Below, in pieces: positions 11,461-21,400 of a stretch of 64,000 nt of DNA. Numbering within the stretch: position 1 is the stretch's first letter; each line of letters starts with the position of its first letter. Origin of the DNA: Papaver somniferum (taxonomy: Eukaryota > Streptophyta > Magnoliopsida > Ranunculales > Papaveraceae); assembly GCF_003573695.1 (NCBI RefSeq), contig NC_039362.1:176895690-176959689 (forward strand), given 5' to 3'. The position numbers and the translations under genes were made by a program. The notes below the pieces were generated by a model. It searched no databases, had not been told where the DNA came from, and saw only the letters and a list, made by a program, of their open reading frames with translations.

Positions 11461-12931
11461 AAAATTCATGTTTGGTAAATCTAGAATCGAAACCCTGAGG
11501 CAGAAACTCTCTCCTTCTCTCTCATTTGGAACCTTTTCACAGCTTCTATCTCACCTTTCTTTCTTTCTTTCTTTCTTTCTATGTCTCAATTTCTGTAAAA
11601 AAACTCTGATCCATCACATATCTTATGAAGTAAAACAAAAAATAAAACTTGTTTCCGGAATTAAACCTCAAATACGTAACATCTCTAGTTCACAGTTTGA
11701 AAGGAACTCGAATCCCTCGTTTCTCTCTCAGAAATTGAAAGGGAATGACGCGGCCGTTACAGTTTTAGGTTTGTTCTGATTTCTCTTTCTATTCCCTTGA
11801 GAAAGTTTTGATGCTATATATTGTTCAGATCCAGGGTTTTATCAGTATGGGATTTGTTTGATTTTTGGATTTCTTGAGCGGTTCATTTAATTTTGGGGTT
11901 TTAATCAATTTATTACTTCGATTTTGTCCGGTTATTGTTGACAATTGATTAATTCAATTTTTTTCAGTGAAAATTGTTTCTTTTACCAAGAATTTATCAA
12001 GATTTAGTAAGCTAGATATTTCATCTGTTTACTTAAATCTCTTTGGGCGTGCTCGTTTTATTTAGTTTTTATACAGGCTTGTATCTTTCTCTATTAGATG
12101 TTTTCTTCGTTTATTTTACTTTTCTTAGATAGACTTTCATTGAATTAAGGAACAAAATTGATTTTCTTCAAAGTGGGATTTCATTCAATTGAAATGTGGG
12201 TTGAGTTTTTAGAATTCTGTGTTCATGTAATAGGGGAAATTTGAGATTTTTAGAAGTGGGTAGTGATGGAGTTGAGCTTAACAAATTGGGCTTTCTGTGT
12301 ATTACAAATTTCTTACTACCCAAATTAAAATCCCTGTGAATTTTAATCGTTTGGGTATTGCTTTTTCGGTTGTGATTGCTTAGTCATTATCTTATGAATC
12401 GCTGATTGGGGTTCTGATTAGAAGATATTTTTATTTAACAAATATGTGATTTATGTTGTTCCAGTCGGGCAGCCATGTGGGTAACAGTAGTCTGATTTGC
12501 TTTCTGTTGCAATACGAGAGAGTTTGTCAAAGTAAAGGATCATTTTGATGCCTACCATTATGCTGACAAGTGACAAGCGTTTTATGTTGTTTGAGTCATA
12601 ATTGAGATATTAGAGGGTTTGTGAAAGAAAAGGCTCATTCTTATGCTCACCATTAGGCATTATGCTTTGGTAGATTTTTTTGCTCAGTGTGTTTATTTGA
12701 AGCCTATTTAGGTGTGGGATAACATTTGTGAACTATATCATTTCTATGTGAATCCATTGGATTCAGTTGCTGGTTCATCTTCATTTGTATGTGATAATGA
12801 AGTACCATGACTGTCAACTGTTTTTCAGGGATCCTACCTTTACTCACTTGTTGCTAGTTGGAATCTTTTTATTATAATTGACCTTGCTCTATTTTTTTTT
12901 TTACTGTACACTGCCCTCAAGCCGTTGGTAG
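11461..12931 (+). other. Leader-like region and first intron upstream of the CPN20 exons
   Basis: Looks like plant 5' UTR and intron: CT-rich sequence with a (TTTC)n run at 11555-11580, then T-rich DNA up to the exon at 12932. CPN20 normally begins with a transit-peptide exon; I recognise none here. The in-frame ORF from 11468 does not resemble a CPN20 N terminus. Possibly the leader of another captured gene. Confidence 0.4.
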
Positions 12932-14162
12932 ACACAAGCCCTTGGGAGACAGGGTGCTTGTTGTAACCAAGACAGCAGAGCAGAAGACCATAGGTGGTAT
13001 TCAGTCGCCTTCTACCGCTCAGACTAAGCCACAAGGAAGTGAGCTCCTTGCTATTGAGAAGGGTAAGACCATCGGAAAGGCCCAAGTCGATGTTAGTGTG
13101 AAGGTAATGATTAACTCAGCTAAGGGTATTTATCTTCTGTGTGTCTATGGTTTTGAATTGACATTAACAATTGTAAGCTGATTTGTTGGTAGACTGGTGC
13201 TCAAATCATTTACTCCAAATATGCCGGAACTGAAGTGGACTTGAATGGAGTAATCCATCTTTTATTGAATGACGATGGCATTGTTGGTATTCTCGAGATC
13301 GAAGATGTCAAGGATTTTAAGCCCCTGAGCGAACGCGTGTTAATTAACGTCTGTTCCCACTTTACATAGTCAGATTCTTCATAAATCTAGAGAAATTTAA
13401 GGTGTCGATATAAGTAAAGAATGGCTTGGGAGAGTAATAAATTGGAAAAACAATTGCACGTAAATTTTACAGGGGAGGGTTGGACCTTGCACTATGAGGC
13501 ACCATAGTAGTATTGGGTTCATGTGAACATGGTTTCTTTTACCTAAGCAGGCAATATTTTAGATTGGGGTTGTTACTCTTTGCATTATTTTGGTTGTAGT
13601 ATAATTTGTGATTACATATTTGAGTGATTGCCTATTTAATAGTGGTTCTTACACATGATCGTGTTCAGGTTGAGGAGGCCGAGAAGGAAACTGCTGGTGG
13701 GTTACTTCTAACAGAGGATAGCAAGGAGAAGCCCTCCATTGGAACGGTAAGAAAACTTCTGTTTTACGGGTTTGAGTTACACATGCATTACCTTCTAGGT
13801 TCATTTCAGTCAATATCCATGTAAGTCCTACCTTTGAGCTGTGTACAAATGTCCATTTAGAGTGCTTCATAGTATACAATTGAATTGTAGAAATTCTTAT
13901 ATAGGTATATCAGTTTGTCCTTTCTTTGTACATGTACTATGTAAGCTGATGTGACCTGTGCCATTCGAAGCAATAGCCATGCTAATTTTACACCTATCTT
14001 GACATTTACTTAGGCAATTCCCCTCTATGTTTTTTTTTTATCATAGTTTGTCCATCATGAGTAGTCACTGTTTTCTTATAATTCTGCAGATAAAAGGTCC
14101 TTCATTTCAGAGTTTACAAACACGAATGCAACACCTGAAAAACAAATCAAGCCAGCAAAGAA
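12932..14162 (+). pseudogene. CPN20-like: Captured CPN20 (plastid GroES-like co-chaperonin) fragment with foreign 3' exons
   Basis: CPN20 is the double-GroES lid of the chloroplast chaperonin. Exon 12932-13103 encodes KPLGDRVLVVTKTAEQKTIG onward to DVSVK; exon 13193-13348 encodes TGAQIIYSKYAGTEVDLNG and IVGILEIEDVKDFKPL up to RVLIN; exon 13669-13746 encodes VEEAEKETAGGLLLTEDSKE to KPSIGT. All have GT-AG borders in phase. That covers the first GroES domain and the start of the second. The expected remainder is missing: after the donor at 13747 the next plausible exon (14090-14162) is unrelated, and with the following acceptor at 14617 the CPN20 frame stops after a few codons. The first mobile-loop Ile-Leu of GGILLPSTAQ is also altered (GGIQSPSTAQ). 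No transit peptide found. Non-functional as co-chaperonin. Confidence 0.88.
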
Positions 14163-14890
14163 GTAAGTCATGCATATCTCTTTTAACCTTGCATAATGAT
14201 TGTTTGGTTAGTTATTCAGGAATATCAATTTGGTGACTAACGGGGAACTCATAAGAACATGTGTAACTTCAGTTCAGGGTAAATACTCATATTGATTCAT
14301 CTTTAAAATACAACCTATTTAACAAGACAAGGAGTTCAATCATAAGTGTTCTGTATTCACCTAGTTGCCGTAAACCATGAATCTAATGTCGGGTCTTTAC
14401 AAAAGTTCGAAGATTGGTTCTGCTAGATCATTTCTGCAGACCTACATTTCTTTTTCTTTTTATTTTCTTTCTTGATTGGAAAAACCTGCGGTCTTCTCAG
14501 CACCTTGCTTGTCACTAGTATATGCTCATACCCATTTTACGAATCTTGCTATAGTCACCATCTTGCATAATCTTTATATACTCACAAGGCATAACTAGTA
14601 TTCATTTCTGCTTAAAGGTCTGGACCTGAATCGGAAGTAATTCAATTGCAGCGAGAGCTTAAAAAAAGCCTTCCGACCAACTTGAGGTGTGTCACTCTCT
14701 CCTAGTTCTTATTTCTGCTTATGTTATCTGTTGTGTTTTCATATTTTAACTTGATGTATGCGTAATGACCCTTGTCGTTCTGTTTTGCATTAATATGAGC
14801 AGTTTCAAATGGAGCTACAAAAAGCTGTTGGAGGAGAAGAAAGTGGGGAGAAGCAATAATGCTTGCAAGCAAGTCATTATCTACACAAAT
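14090..14890 (+). pseudogene. Unidentified exons downstream of the CPN20 fragment
   Basis: Exon-like segments 14090-14162, 14618-14687 and 14803-14860 have plausible GT-AG borders. Read in their own shared frame they give a Lys/Glu-rich product with VIQLQRELKKSLPTN and ending EESGEKQ. I do not recognise the source gene. The frame differs from that delivered by the CPN20 exon, suggesting two captured genes joined by the transposon. Confidence 0.4.
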
Positions 14891-15179
14891 CTGGCAGTGT
14901 GTTGAGTGATAGAATAAATGACTTGTACTAGTGTGAATTTTGAGTTTTTATTAGTGTTTCTCGGATTTTGAACATAAGTGTCGATTGAATTCAGCTGTAA
15001 GTTGGATTAAGTGTAACTTGACACAAACAATTGTTTAGGGGAGAATTTGAATTACGATTGGGTGTATATCTATTGGATTAAATTCATTGTTTTTTTCGAA
15101 CCCTTATGCAGGATGATTAGTAAACTGTCCAACCAATGATCTAAGCTAGCTACATGCTCGTGATCTCTTCTGATTTGGT

Positions 15180-15475
15180 GATTCTAAACTTGGTTGCTGA
15201 GACAGGTTTGACCGACCAAAATTTATTTTGACTTGCTAGTCTGTGGTCGCTTGACGTAAATAGCTACTAACCTACTATGGCACTCGCTATACAGAACTTG
15301 GAAAAAGTACTTGAACAACCAAAAACATTATTTGGTAGCTAAGAAGTAGCGGTAACAGGTTAGCAACCGCTAAAACTTATGGTAGTCGGAATTTTGGTTG
15401 CTTGAATGTTAAAGCGACCAAACTTTTGGGCTCTTGCTAAGATTTTGGTTGCTCAAACCAAGTTTTCTTGTAGTG
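15180..15475. repeat. Right subterminal region of CACTA 1
   Basis: Contains repeated GGTTGCT / AGCAACC and GACCAAA motifs in both orientations (GGTTGCTGAGAC, GGTTGCTTGAA, GGTTGCTCAAACC), echoing GGTTGCTTAAACC at about 3014 near the left end. Confidence 0.75.
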
Positions 15476-16579
15476 ATCCTAGGCGACACACATTGGGTCT
15501 TTCTCGCTTGAAAAGCTCACGAGCAAAATTACACCAAGGGTATACAGATAAATAGGAAAGCTTGTTACAACCATAACACAAAGCTTCCATCCCATGATCA
15601 CATAACTTTAGGCATTCAAAAATGTAAAGGACTTTCAAGTTTCTGCAATACAGGCCAATAGCTTTCCGTCCTTTGCTGTATCTCTTGAAAAGATGTTAGC
15701 TGCAGTACCTTTAATAGAGGACAACCTTTTGAAATTGTTAAAGACTGCTTCAGTATTAACTGGATTTCCAGATAGACACAGACGTTGAAGTCTGCTTCCA
15801 CCCGAAATTGCTTTAATCCCCTCGGTTGTAAGTTTAGGCACGTCCACTGCATAAACATTAGACAAGGTTTTTTGACACCCAAGAAAGCCAATACCTGTTA
15901 CACTGCCGTAATATGAAATTCTAATTGAATGGAGTTCCAAACAGTTTTGTATGAGAAACCTTATTCCTGAATCAGTAATCTGTTGACAGCTTCCAAGGTC
16001 GATTTTGTTTAATGATGCACAACTTTTTGCCAAAACCTCTAAACCTTTGTCAGTAATCATCTGACAGCTGCTGAGGTCAATTGTCTCTAAGATTGCACAA
16101 CACTTTTCCATGATTTCTAAACCTTTATTGGTAATGTTAGAACCCTTCATACCTACTGATGCCAAGTGAGGGAATGAAGAAAATATCAAAGACATCTTCT
16201 TATCTGTATACTTAGACCAATATCTTAAGCACAGAAATCGAAATTTTGATCCAAAGAGTTGTGACTGTGATGTAACATAATCTGTTATGTCAGGCAAACC
16301 GCATAGGGAGAAGCTTTTGAGGGGTTGGAATCGAGTCAACAATTTGCTAAGGATTATGGAAAAGCTTTCGGGACTAATATTTGATGATCTACGTAAACTA
16401 CATTCAGAATCATCGATATCCCATAACGACACATGATTGTTTCTCTGAATATCGAGCCAGCGATGACAAACCAAACCAAACGAACTATGGTCAGTACCGG
16501 ATTTTAGTCTCTTATGTATATGGCTTAGACAGTCATCTGGGAGATCTGTAATTGACAAGCTTATCTTGCAAGAATGCAC
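15476..16579 (-). pseudogene. FBL12-like: F-box/LRR protein pseudogene (FBL12-like)
   Basis: F-box/LRR proteins are substrate receptors of SCF ubiquitin ligases. The minus-strand ORF from 16579 starts with an F-box (ITDLPDDCLSHIHKRL, FGLVCHRWLDIQ) at residues 8-50, then leucine-rich repeats with ITNKGLEIMEKCC, ITDKGLEVLAKSC and ITDSGIRFLIQNC, as in Arabidopsis FBL12-type proteins. Near 15740 the homology shifts frame to TISKGCPLLKVLQL, and near 15640 shifts again to LKVLYIFECLKLCDHGMEAL, so two frameshifts break it. The last codons reach the CACTA 1 junction, where the original TGA was split; the present frame runs into the transposon and stops at 15453. Without the two frameshifts it would be near full length for the family. 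Confidence 0.87.
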
Positions 16580-17598
16580 CTCATCATTAATATTTCTTCT
16601 TGTACTGCTCCTGAAGTAAGTTGTAACTTACCCAACCCTTTGTTGATGTCAGTGTCACTGGATGATAAACTCATTATCAAGACACTGTGCTATAAGACAG
16701 TACTTGTTCGTTTCACCAAGGAGAACTGAAAATTCTAGTCTTATTAATTAAAGTTTCCTGCATGTACATTCAGATTGCAACCATAGATTATCAGGTAAAA
16801 CCAAGATTGTATAAATTAATATCAGCATGTTATAGACCTACGGCTGCGGTACTCTTGAATTATTCAGTTCTAAGAGAAACTTATAACTGGATGATTAATT
16901 AAGTACTAATGGAGAACGACATGTAAAAGTGATAAAAAAAATAGGTTTATGTTATAATACCTCTTTGGCGACTCATGTAATTGAAGAGAATCGAATAACC
17001 CTAAACATACCTTCGGGACCTCATATAAAAAGATTCATAAAAAAGGGTTTTTAACATGTGCTTTTTGAATATTATAGGAGGATGAGGGTAGTAAAGATGT
17101 TTGAACATGTTCTTCTCAGTTGCACGTAGATGAAAGAAGGATGCGAGTAGTAGAGATGGGTGGAGAAAAAGAACTCGTAGAGATATTGAGTCTCCCAAAG
17201 ATGACAAGGCAGCAAGTCAACACTAAAGGCTCTTGCTGCCCTTTCAAACCCAGGTCAAAACTTTTATTTGTTCGGAAGTGCATCTATCTAATAATAACCT
17301 TCTGTTGCGAACCATAAAGCAACTAACCAAACCAACAAAACAACGGGTTCTGAAAGGTTATCAAGGGTTATACACGGAAAGTTCAATCAAAGTTGGGGTA
17401 TAAAATTACTAATTATGAAGACGAACAACCAAAAACAAGTATCACAATTGCAACGTGCTTGTTAAGAAAATATAATGCTTGTTAAGAAAATATAACCCAA
17501 ACAAGAACATAATAAAACTTTCAGATTATTGAGCAATATGACAAACTCATTATCCGAAAGGAAAAATAAATAAAATAACTAGTAATATTCATCAATCA
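16580..17598. other. Intergenic, no recognised gene
   Basis: Probable promoter side of the F-box pseudogene (minus strand) and 3' side of the unknown ORF at 17599-18459. Short ORFs on both strands show no family resemblance. Confidence 0.4.
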
Positions 17599-18459
17599 TC
17601 ATATGAAAAAATATGAAAAGTATTTTGCCTTATCAATATCATCAGGACTAAGGTGACGCTCATGAATATATTTCAGATCCCCTTCTGAATTATTTATAAC
17701 CTCCAATGTATAATTATAAGCAGCAAGGTAAGTGGATAACCCTTTCTGGATGATTTCCTCGCGAGAGATTTGTTTCTGAACTTGCTTGAACTCATTCTTC
17801 CTTTCAACAAAGAAAGTAGCACGATATTTGCTTTGATTGACCGGAAAAGTCTTCAGATGCCCCAGCGGTTTCTTTGTTCGTTTGTCAATCTCACTCTGAA
17901 CATCTTCATCATACTTTCTTCTCAGCTCCCCATATGTATATCTTGTGTTCCGTTTTGCAGTCTGCAACAGCTCATCGGGATCAGAATTATTTAAATGTTT
18001 CCGAATCCACTTTTTATGGACCTCCAGAAGTTTTCTATGACACAACATCTTCGAAAAACTATTCAGCATCTTGGCTTGTTTCTTCATTGCGTTCACCCGC
18101 AGAATTTCAGAACCGTACATCGAGATAGGATAACAATTTTTTTCAGCCTCCAGGTTTTTACGAAGAGCTTGGAAGTTTTCAAGATCGTTGGACACTTGCC
18201 TCTGCTCGCTTCTATAAGCATCATCATTCTTCACCTTGAAAACCACAATTTTGACATAGTCTACAACTGTCTGTTTTGTCCATTCTCCTCTTAAAGCTTT
18301 CTTCACCCTATCACACACCTTTTTTTCATATTCTAGGGTTTTCCGATCGGCTTTCTGTTTTGCTCTTCCTGTCTTTTGACTCTTTTCTCTGCTTGTATTC
18401 TGTTTACTGCTGCTTGTATTCTGTCTCCAATTACCAGCTGGGCAACCAGTTTTCGCCAT
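17599..18459 (-). CDS. Hypothetical protein, Lys/Arg-rich, 286 aa, intronless
   Basis: An uninterrupted ORF of 286 codons, the longest intact single-exon frame outside mobile elements here. It starts MAKTGCPAGNW; the first 55 residues are basic and Ser/Lys/Gln-rich, possibly unstructured, followed by an alpha-helical charged body (KKVCDRVKKALRGEW, EKNCYPISMYGSEILRVNA, KKWIRKHLNNSDPDELLQTA) and a C-terminal part with ISREEIIQKGLSTYLAAYNY. No membrane segment or signal peptide is visible. A TATA-like TTATAAATATTG lies at 18546-18557 on the minus strand, about 90 bp before the ATG, which supports this start. I do not recognise the family. It may be a real gene or a captured or retrocopied exon. 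Confidence 0.6.
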   Translation of the reverse strand: MAKTGCPAGNWRQNTSSSKQNTSREKSQKTGRAKQKADRKTLEYEKKVCDRVKKALRGEWTKQTVVDYVKIVVFKVKNDDAYRSEQRQVSNDLENFQALRKNLEAEKNCYPISMYGSEILRVNAMKKQAKMLNSFSKMLCHRKLLEVHKKWIRKHLNNSDPDELLQTAKRNTRYTYGELRRKYDEDVQSEIDKRTKKPLGHLKTFPVNQSKYRATFFVERKNEFKQVQKQISREEIIQKGLSTYLAAYNYTLEVINNSEGDLKYIHERHLSPDDIDKAKYFSYFFI

Positions 18460-18545
18460 CTTTTCTCTTTTTCAAGCTCACAATTCATTCAGCTTAATAA
18501 TTGCCTCACAAGCTTTTCGTTGTGTCTCTGCTATGAGCTAAAAAT

Positions 18546-18557
18546 CAATATTTATAA
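18546..18557 (-). promoter_or_regulatory. TATA box of the 286-aa ORF
   Basis: TTATAAATATTG on the minus strand, about 90 bp upstream of the ATG at 18459: a normal plant spacing for TATA, short leader and start. Confidence 0.5.
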
Positions 18558-18559
18558 CT

Positions 18560-19293
18560 ATCCTTAATTGGGCATGGTCGACCTAGGATTTCAATTTTTA
18601 TTTGGTTTCCCAAAACCTCTTTGGAACATATTTCCATATTTTGGTTCGGTTTCCCAAAACCACGTAGGAATCTATTTGATTTCCTTATTATCTGCGATCT
18701 CAATTTCATACTGGATTCATCGGAAAAACCTTGAAGTAATTAACCAAGCATCATCTAGTGCCAATATTGGGGACACTCAGTTTGACGGGCACTTTTACCT
18801 GGACCAAGAATGGAAAAAGATTAGCATCCATCTTTAACCTCAATCTTATATGCATCTTGGAAGTCATATTTTGATGGATGTTTTGCTTTTCGTCTCGCCT
18901 CCAAACTCAAACTTCATTCTTTCCAACCTCAAAAAAATGGAATAGCTATATTTTTGGAAGCATTCATTAGCGAAACAACTCAATCAAACTAAACAATAAA
19001 ATTGAGAAAATTTAACATGCACCACCTTCTTCTTTCATGATAAACGATTGCGTGGCATACTTCATTCGCGTTTAAGATCTCATTTGTTACACCAACTTTT
19101 CATCTAATGAATGCTTTAAAAAGGTTCACAACATCCACACCTTATGATCGAGCAAAATTTGGCTTAAAGCCGGCATGCATTGCTAGGTGGCCTAAAAACA
19201 GTTTGGATGAATCACATATTTAACTTTCATGAAAAATTGCATTTTGGGTAGGTTTTTAAAAATGTTCAGATGGGTGTAGGTGTGGAGACAATC
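18560..19293. other. Intergenic up to the insertion point of element A
   Basis: No convincing gene. The 18568-18837 frame is not supported. GGTTTCCCAAAACC occurs twice near 18605 and 18650. This and the DNA right of 61355 were contiguous before A inserted. Confidence 0.4.
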
Positions 19294-19298
19294 ATCCC

Positions 19299-19768
19299 TG
19301 TGCATACAAAATACGGCACACCAAGTAATCATGCGAAGTAATGATCATCAAGACAAAGCGAAGATAACAGCATGAAGCTTATCCAGAATGACATATCGGA
19401 TGACGTCAGCTTAATCACGAGTAAAGTGTGAAGAGCCGTGTGATAGTAAAGAAGTCGTGCGTTAATGATAAAGTCCACGCGACATTGACGCACGTCAGAT
19501 CCGAAATTAGGGGCTTTATTAGCTGTCGTCCACTATGTAAACTCCTATATAAGAGCTGAGCGACCTTGTATTGAGGGAGATCTTTTTGAGAGTTTAGAAA
19601 AGATATTTAGGAGAGAAAAGATTATTTGGAGACAAAGTTAGGTTTTCTTTATCCCTTTGTATCCAATTTGAAGATCTTAATGAATGTTCTTATGATTCTC
19701 ATGGAAATTACTTAGATTGTTCTATACTTTTTACTAAGGGTGTGGTTGTGAGATTTCTCACAACTACA
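19299..19768 (+). repeat. 5' LTR of element A (470 bp)
   Basis: Runs TGTGCATACAAAATAC to TTTCTCACAACTACA. TATA box CTATATAAG at 19545-19553. Preceded by TSD ATCCC (19294-19298). Confidence 0.93.
19545..19553 (+). promoter_or_regulatory. TATA box in the 5' LTR of A
   Basis: CTATATAAG in the LTR; the right LTR has the matching TATATAA at 61126-61132. Directed into the element on the plus strand, so it would drive gag. Confidence 0.75.
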
Positions 19769-19771
19769 TTT

Positions 19772-19791
19772 TGGAACAAGAAACAGCTGGG
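19772..19791 (+). other. Primer-binding-site-like sequence of A
   Basis: TGGAACAAGAAACAGCTGGG starts three bases after the 5' LTR. It is a diverged version of C's PBS (TGGCGCTAGAAACAGGGACC), sharing TGG and AGAAACAG. The tRNA used is not determined. Confidence 0.55.
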
Positions 19792-19809
19792 AATGGTATA
19801 CCATGTTGG

Positions 19810-20716
19810 TGTGACTACTCGTTTTCCCGTAATCTACGTAATGTGTACAGCTCAGAGAATCAGGTACTAAGTAGTATTGATGTCTCCGTTGAACTGATAA
19901 TGCTAAGTAGTAAAAGGTACTCAAGATCACAATAACAACTAAGAATACAAAGATAATGTAAAATTTGCTAAGTTAACATGAGACACAAGAGATTACGTGG
20001 TTCGACTTTCGTCTACGTCCACGGGGTAATGAGTGATTGTTTTGTATTAAGTTATGGTGGTTATAAAGATCTTAAATGCTTCCCAAAGTAATAGAGAGAA
20101 CCCAAGTTGAAGTAAATACTTAAGTTCTAAACATTAAAGAGGTATAAGCTTAAGACTAGATCTTCTCTCTTAGATATTGAATGCCTTTAGTTTGTTGGTG
20201 AGGCTTGGTATTTATAGCCCCTTCTGCTCCAAGTATATCTTTGCTGCCTCTGGGTCCATCGTTTCCTGATATACCTTTAGTACATATGGTACCTTCGTTC
20301 GCCGCGTGCTTTCTTTAGTCGAACTCTGCCACCTCAGCTGACCCACATTCCTTCGAGAACTCCCCAGTCTCAGTACAGATTGTACCTTCGTTCACCACCA
20401 GCCTCTGTCAATCTGGTTCCGCCACATCACCTCTCTCCGCGTGCCTTGATTATGCGTGTAGATATGAGATTTGTGCATTTAATGCTGATTAGATATGTCA
20501 TCTACCTATGTCCCTTCGCCAGCTGCTTTTCCATAGACTAGGCTTTTACGTCTTTCATATTAGCCGTCGAGGAATCCTTTCTTGGGACGAGATAAATTAG
20601 ATCTACGAAGGTATCCTCTATCACTTGGATTCCTCTATATAGCGAGGGCTACACAGTTATCTTGTATGCGACCACTGAGATTGTGAAACGGGCTCCGCGG
20701 AATATTGGTATTCACA
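19810..20716 (-). repeat. Left LTR (3' LTR) of element B, 907 bp
   Basis: TGTGACTACTCG to GGTATTCACA. On the minus strand TATAAATA lies at 20209-20216. It retains the uninterrupted GTA site where CACTA 2 entered the other LTR. Confidence 0.92.
20209..20216 (-). promoter_or_regulatory. TATA box in the B LTR
   Basis: Minus-strand CTATAAATACC; the same box is at 29377-29384 in the other LTR. Supports minus orientation of B. Confidence 0.7.
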
Positions 20717-20719
20717 GTT

Positions 20720-20742
20720 TGCCCCATTTCTTTCATATTCTA
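20720..20742 (-). other. Polypurine tract of B
   Basis: On the minus strand GAAAGAAATGGGGCAAAC immediately precedes the LTR start TGTGAATACC. Purine-rich and correctly placed, though not perfect. Confidence 0.6.
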
Positions 20743-20881
20743 CCGTTTATCAAGATTTGAAGAAAACTCCCGTAACGCCACCATTTTTGCACGTACCAAT
20801 TTGGTGGTCCTCGCACGTCCTTTCACGCAATATCTTCCCCTTGAATTTCGAGACATATAAATTTTTGGATTCTTCAGCCGC

Positions 20882-20889
20882 CTATAAGA
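20882..20889 (+). promoter_or_regulatory. TATA-like box for the antisense gene of B
   Basis: CTATAAGA, 166 bp beyond the LTR, reading opposite to the element. A CT-rich leader follows, then a donor (ACGTAAGTG near 21025) and an acceptor (GATTTTCAG near 21373) before the coding region, suggesting an internal promoter with a 5' UTR intron. Confidence 0.5.
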
Positions 20890-21400
20890 AGAGAATAAAG
20901 AGGAGGAATTTTTATTAACTCATTTTCTCCCTCTCGAACTGTCGCTCTCTGTCTCTTTCACAGAGATTTTCTTCCACCGTCAAATTTTGATCTTTCCTTC
21001 GATCACTCGATCATCATATACACGTAAGTGATACTTTGCTCCTCGCTGTTGATTTTCGTATTTCTCCATGCTTAATTATGTCTTCCCTTCTTCGATTTGT
21101 TGGAAGTTGTTGTTGTACTTGCATGTGAGAATCTTAATTCTCTTTTACTTGTTCATGTTGCATGCGAACTTGGGTTTGCTCCTATTTCGTATTTTGATGA
21201 TGATTCTTCCATGATTGTTCCTCGTCTGCAATCTTAATCATGGTGATAAATAACCTTTGATTTCGTCTTATGATGAGTTTAAACCGCTTCCTTTGGTTGG
21301 TTTAGTAAAACCCATGCCCAAAGTATGCTTGTTTTTGCCCCCAATTTGCTTTTGAGTCGGCTGTGATTTTCAGTCCGCCATTTTTGATGAGGCATTCTTC

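Larger units (their letters stand above)
2478..15475. mobile_element. CACTA DNA transposon 1, 13.0 kb, with captured host genes
   Basis: The left end starts CACTACAAGAAAA and the right end is its inverse (TTTTCTTGTAGTG). Over the first 29 bases the two inverted ends agree at 25 positions, both finishing in GCAACC. The same three bases, ATC, flank it at 2475-2477 and 15476-15478, the 3-bp target duplication expected of CACTA (En/Spm) elements. Subterminal repeats lie inside both ends. Cargo: a transposase-like minus-strand relic (3402-3906), NHD1-like exons (4549-5053), tandem arrays (about 5.9-10.2 kb) and CPN20-derived exons (12932-13746). It has no complete TNPD-type transposase, so it is probably non-autonomous. 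Inserted into the stop codon of the F-box gene to its right. Confidence 0.92.

Noticed and set aside
12932..14162. A working CPN20 gene
   Set aside because: No transit-peptide exon, second GroES domain incomplete, frame stops soon after the foreign exons, and it lies inside a transposon.
18568..18837. Plus-strand 89-codon ORF as a gene
   Set aside because: No domain, odd composition; it overlaps the minus-strand promoter of the 286-residue ORF.
19299..19309. LINE endonuclease continuing left of element A
   Set aside because: The frame can be read open for a few codons across the A insertion, but I see no endonuclease motif left of 19298, so the LINE was not extended there.
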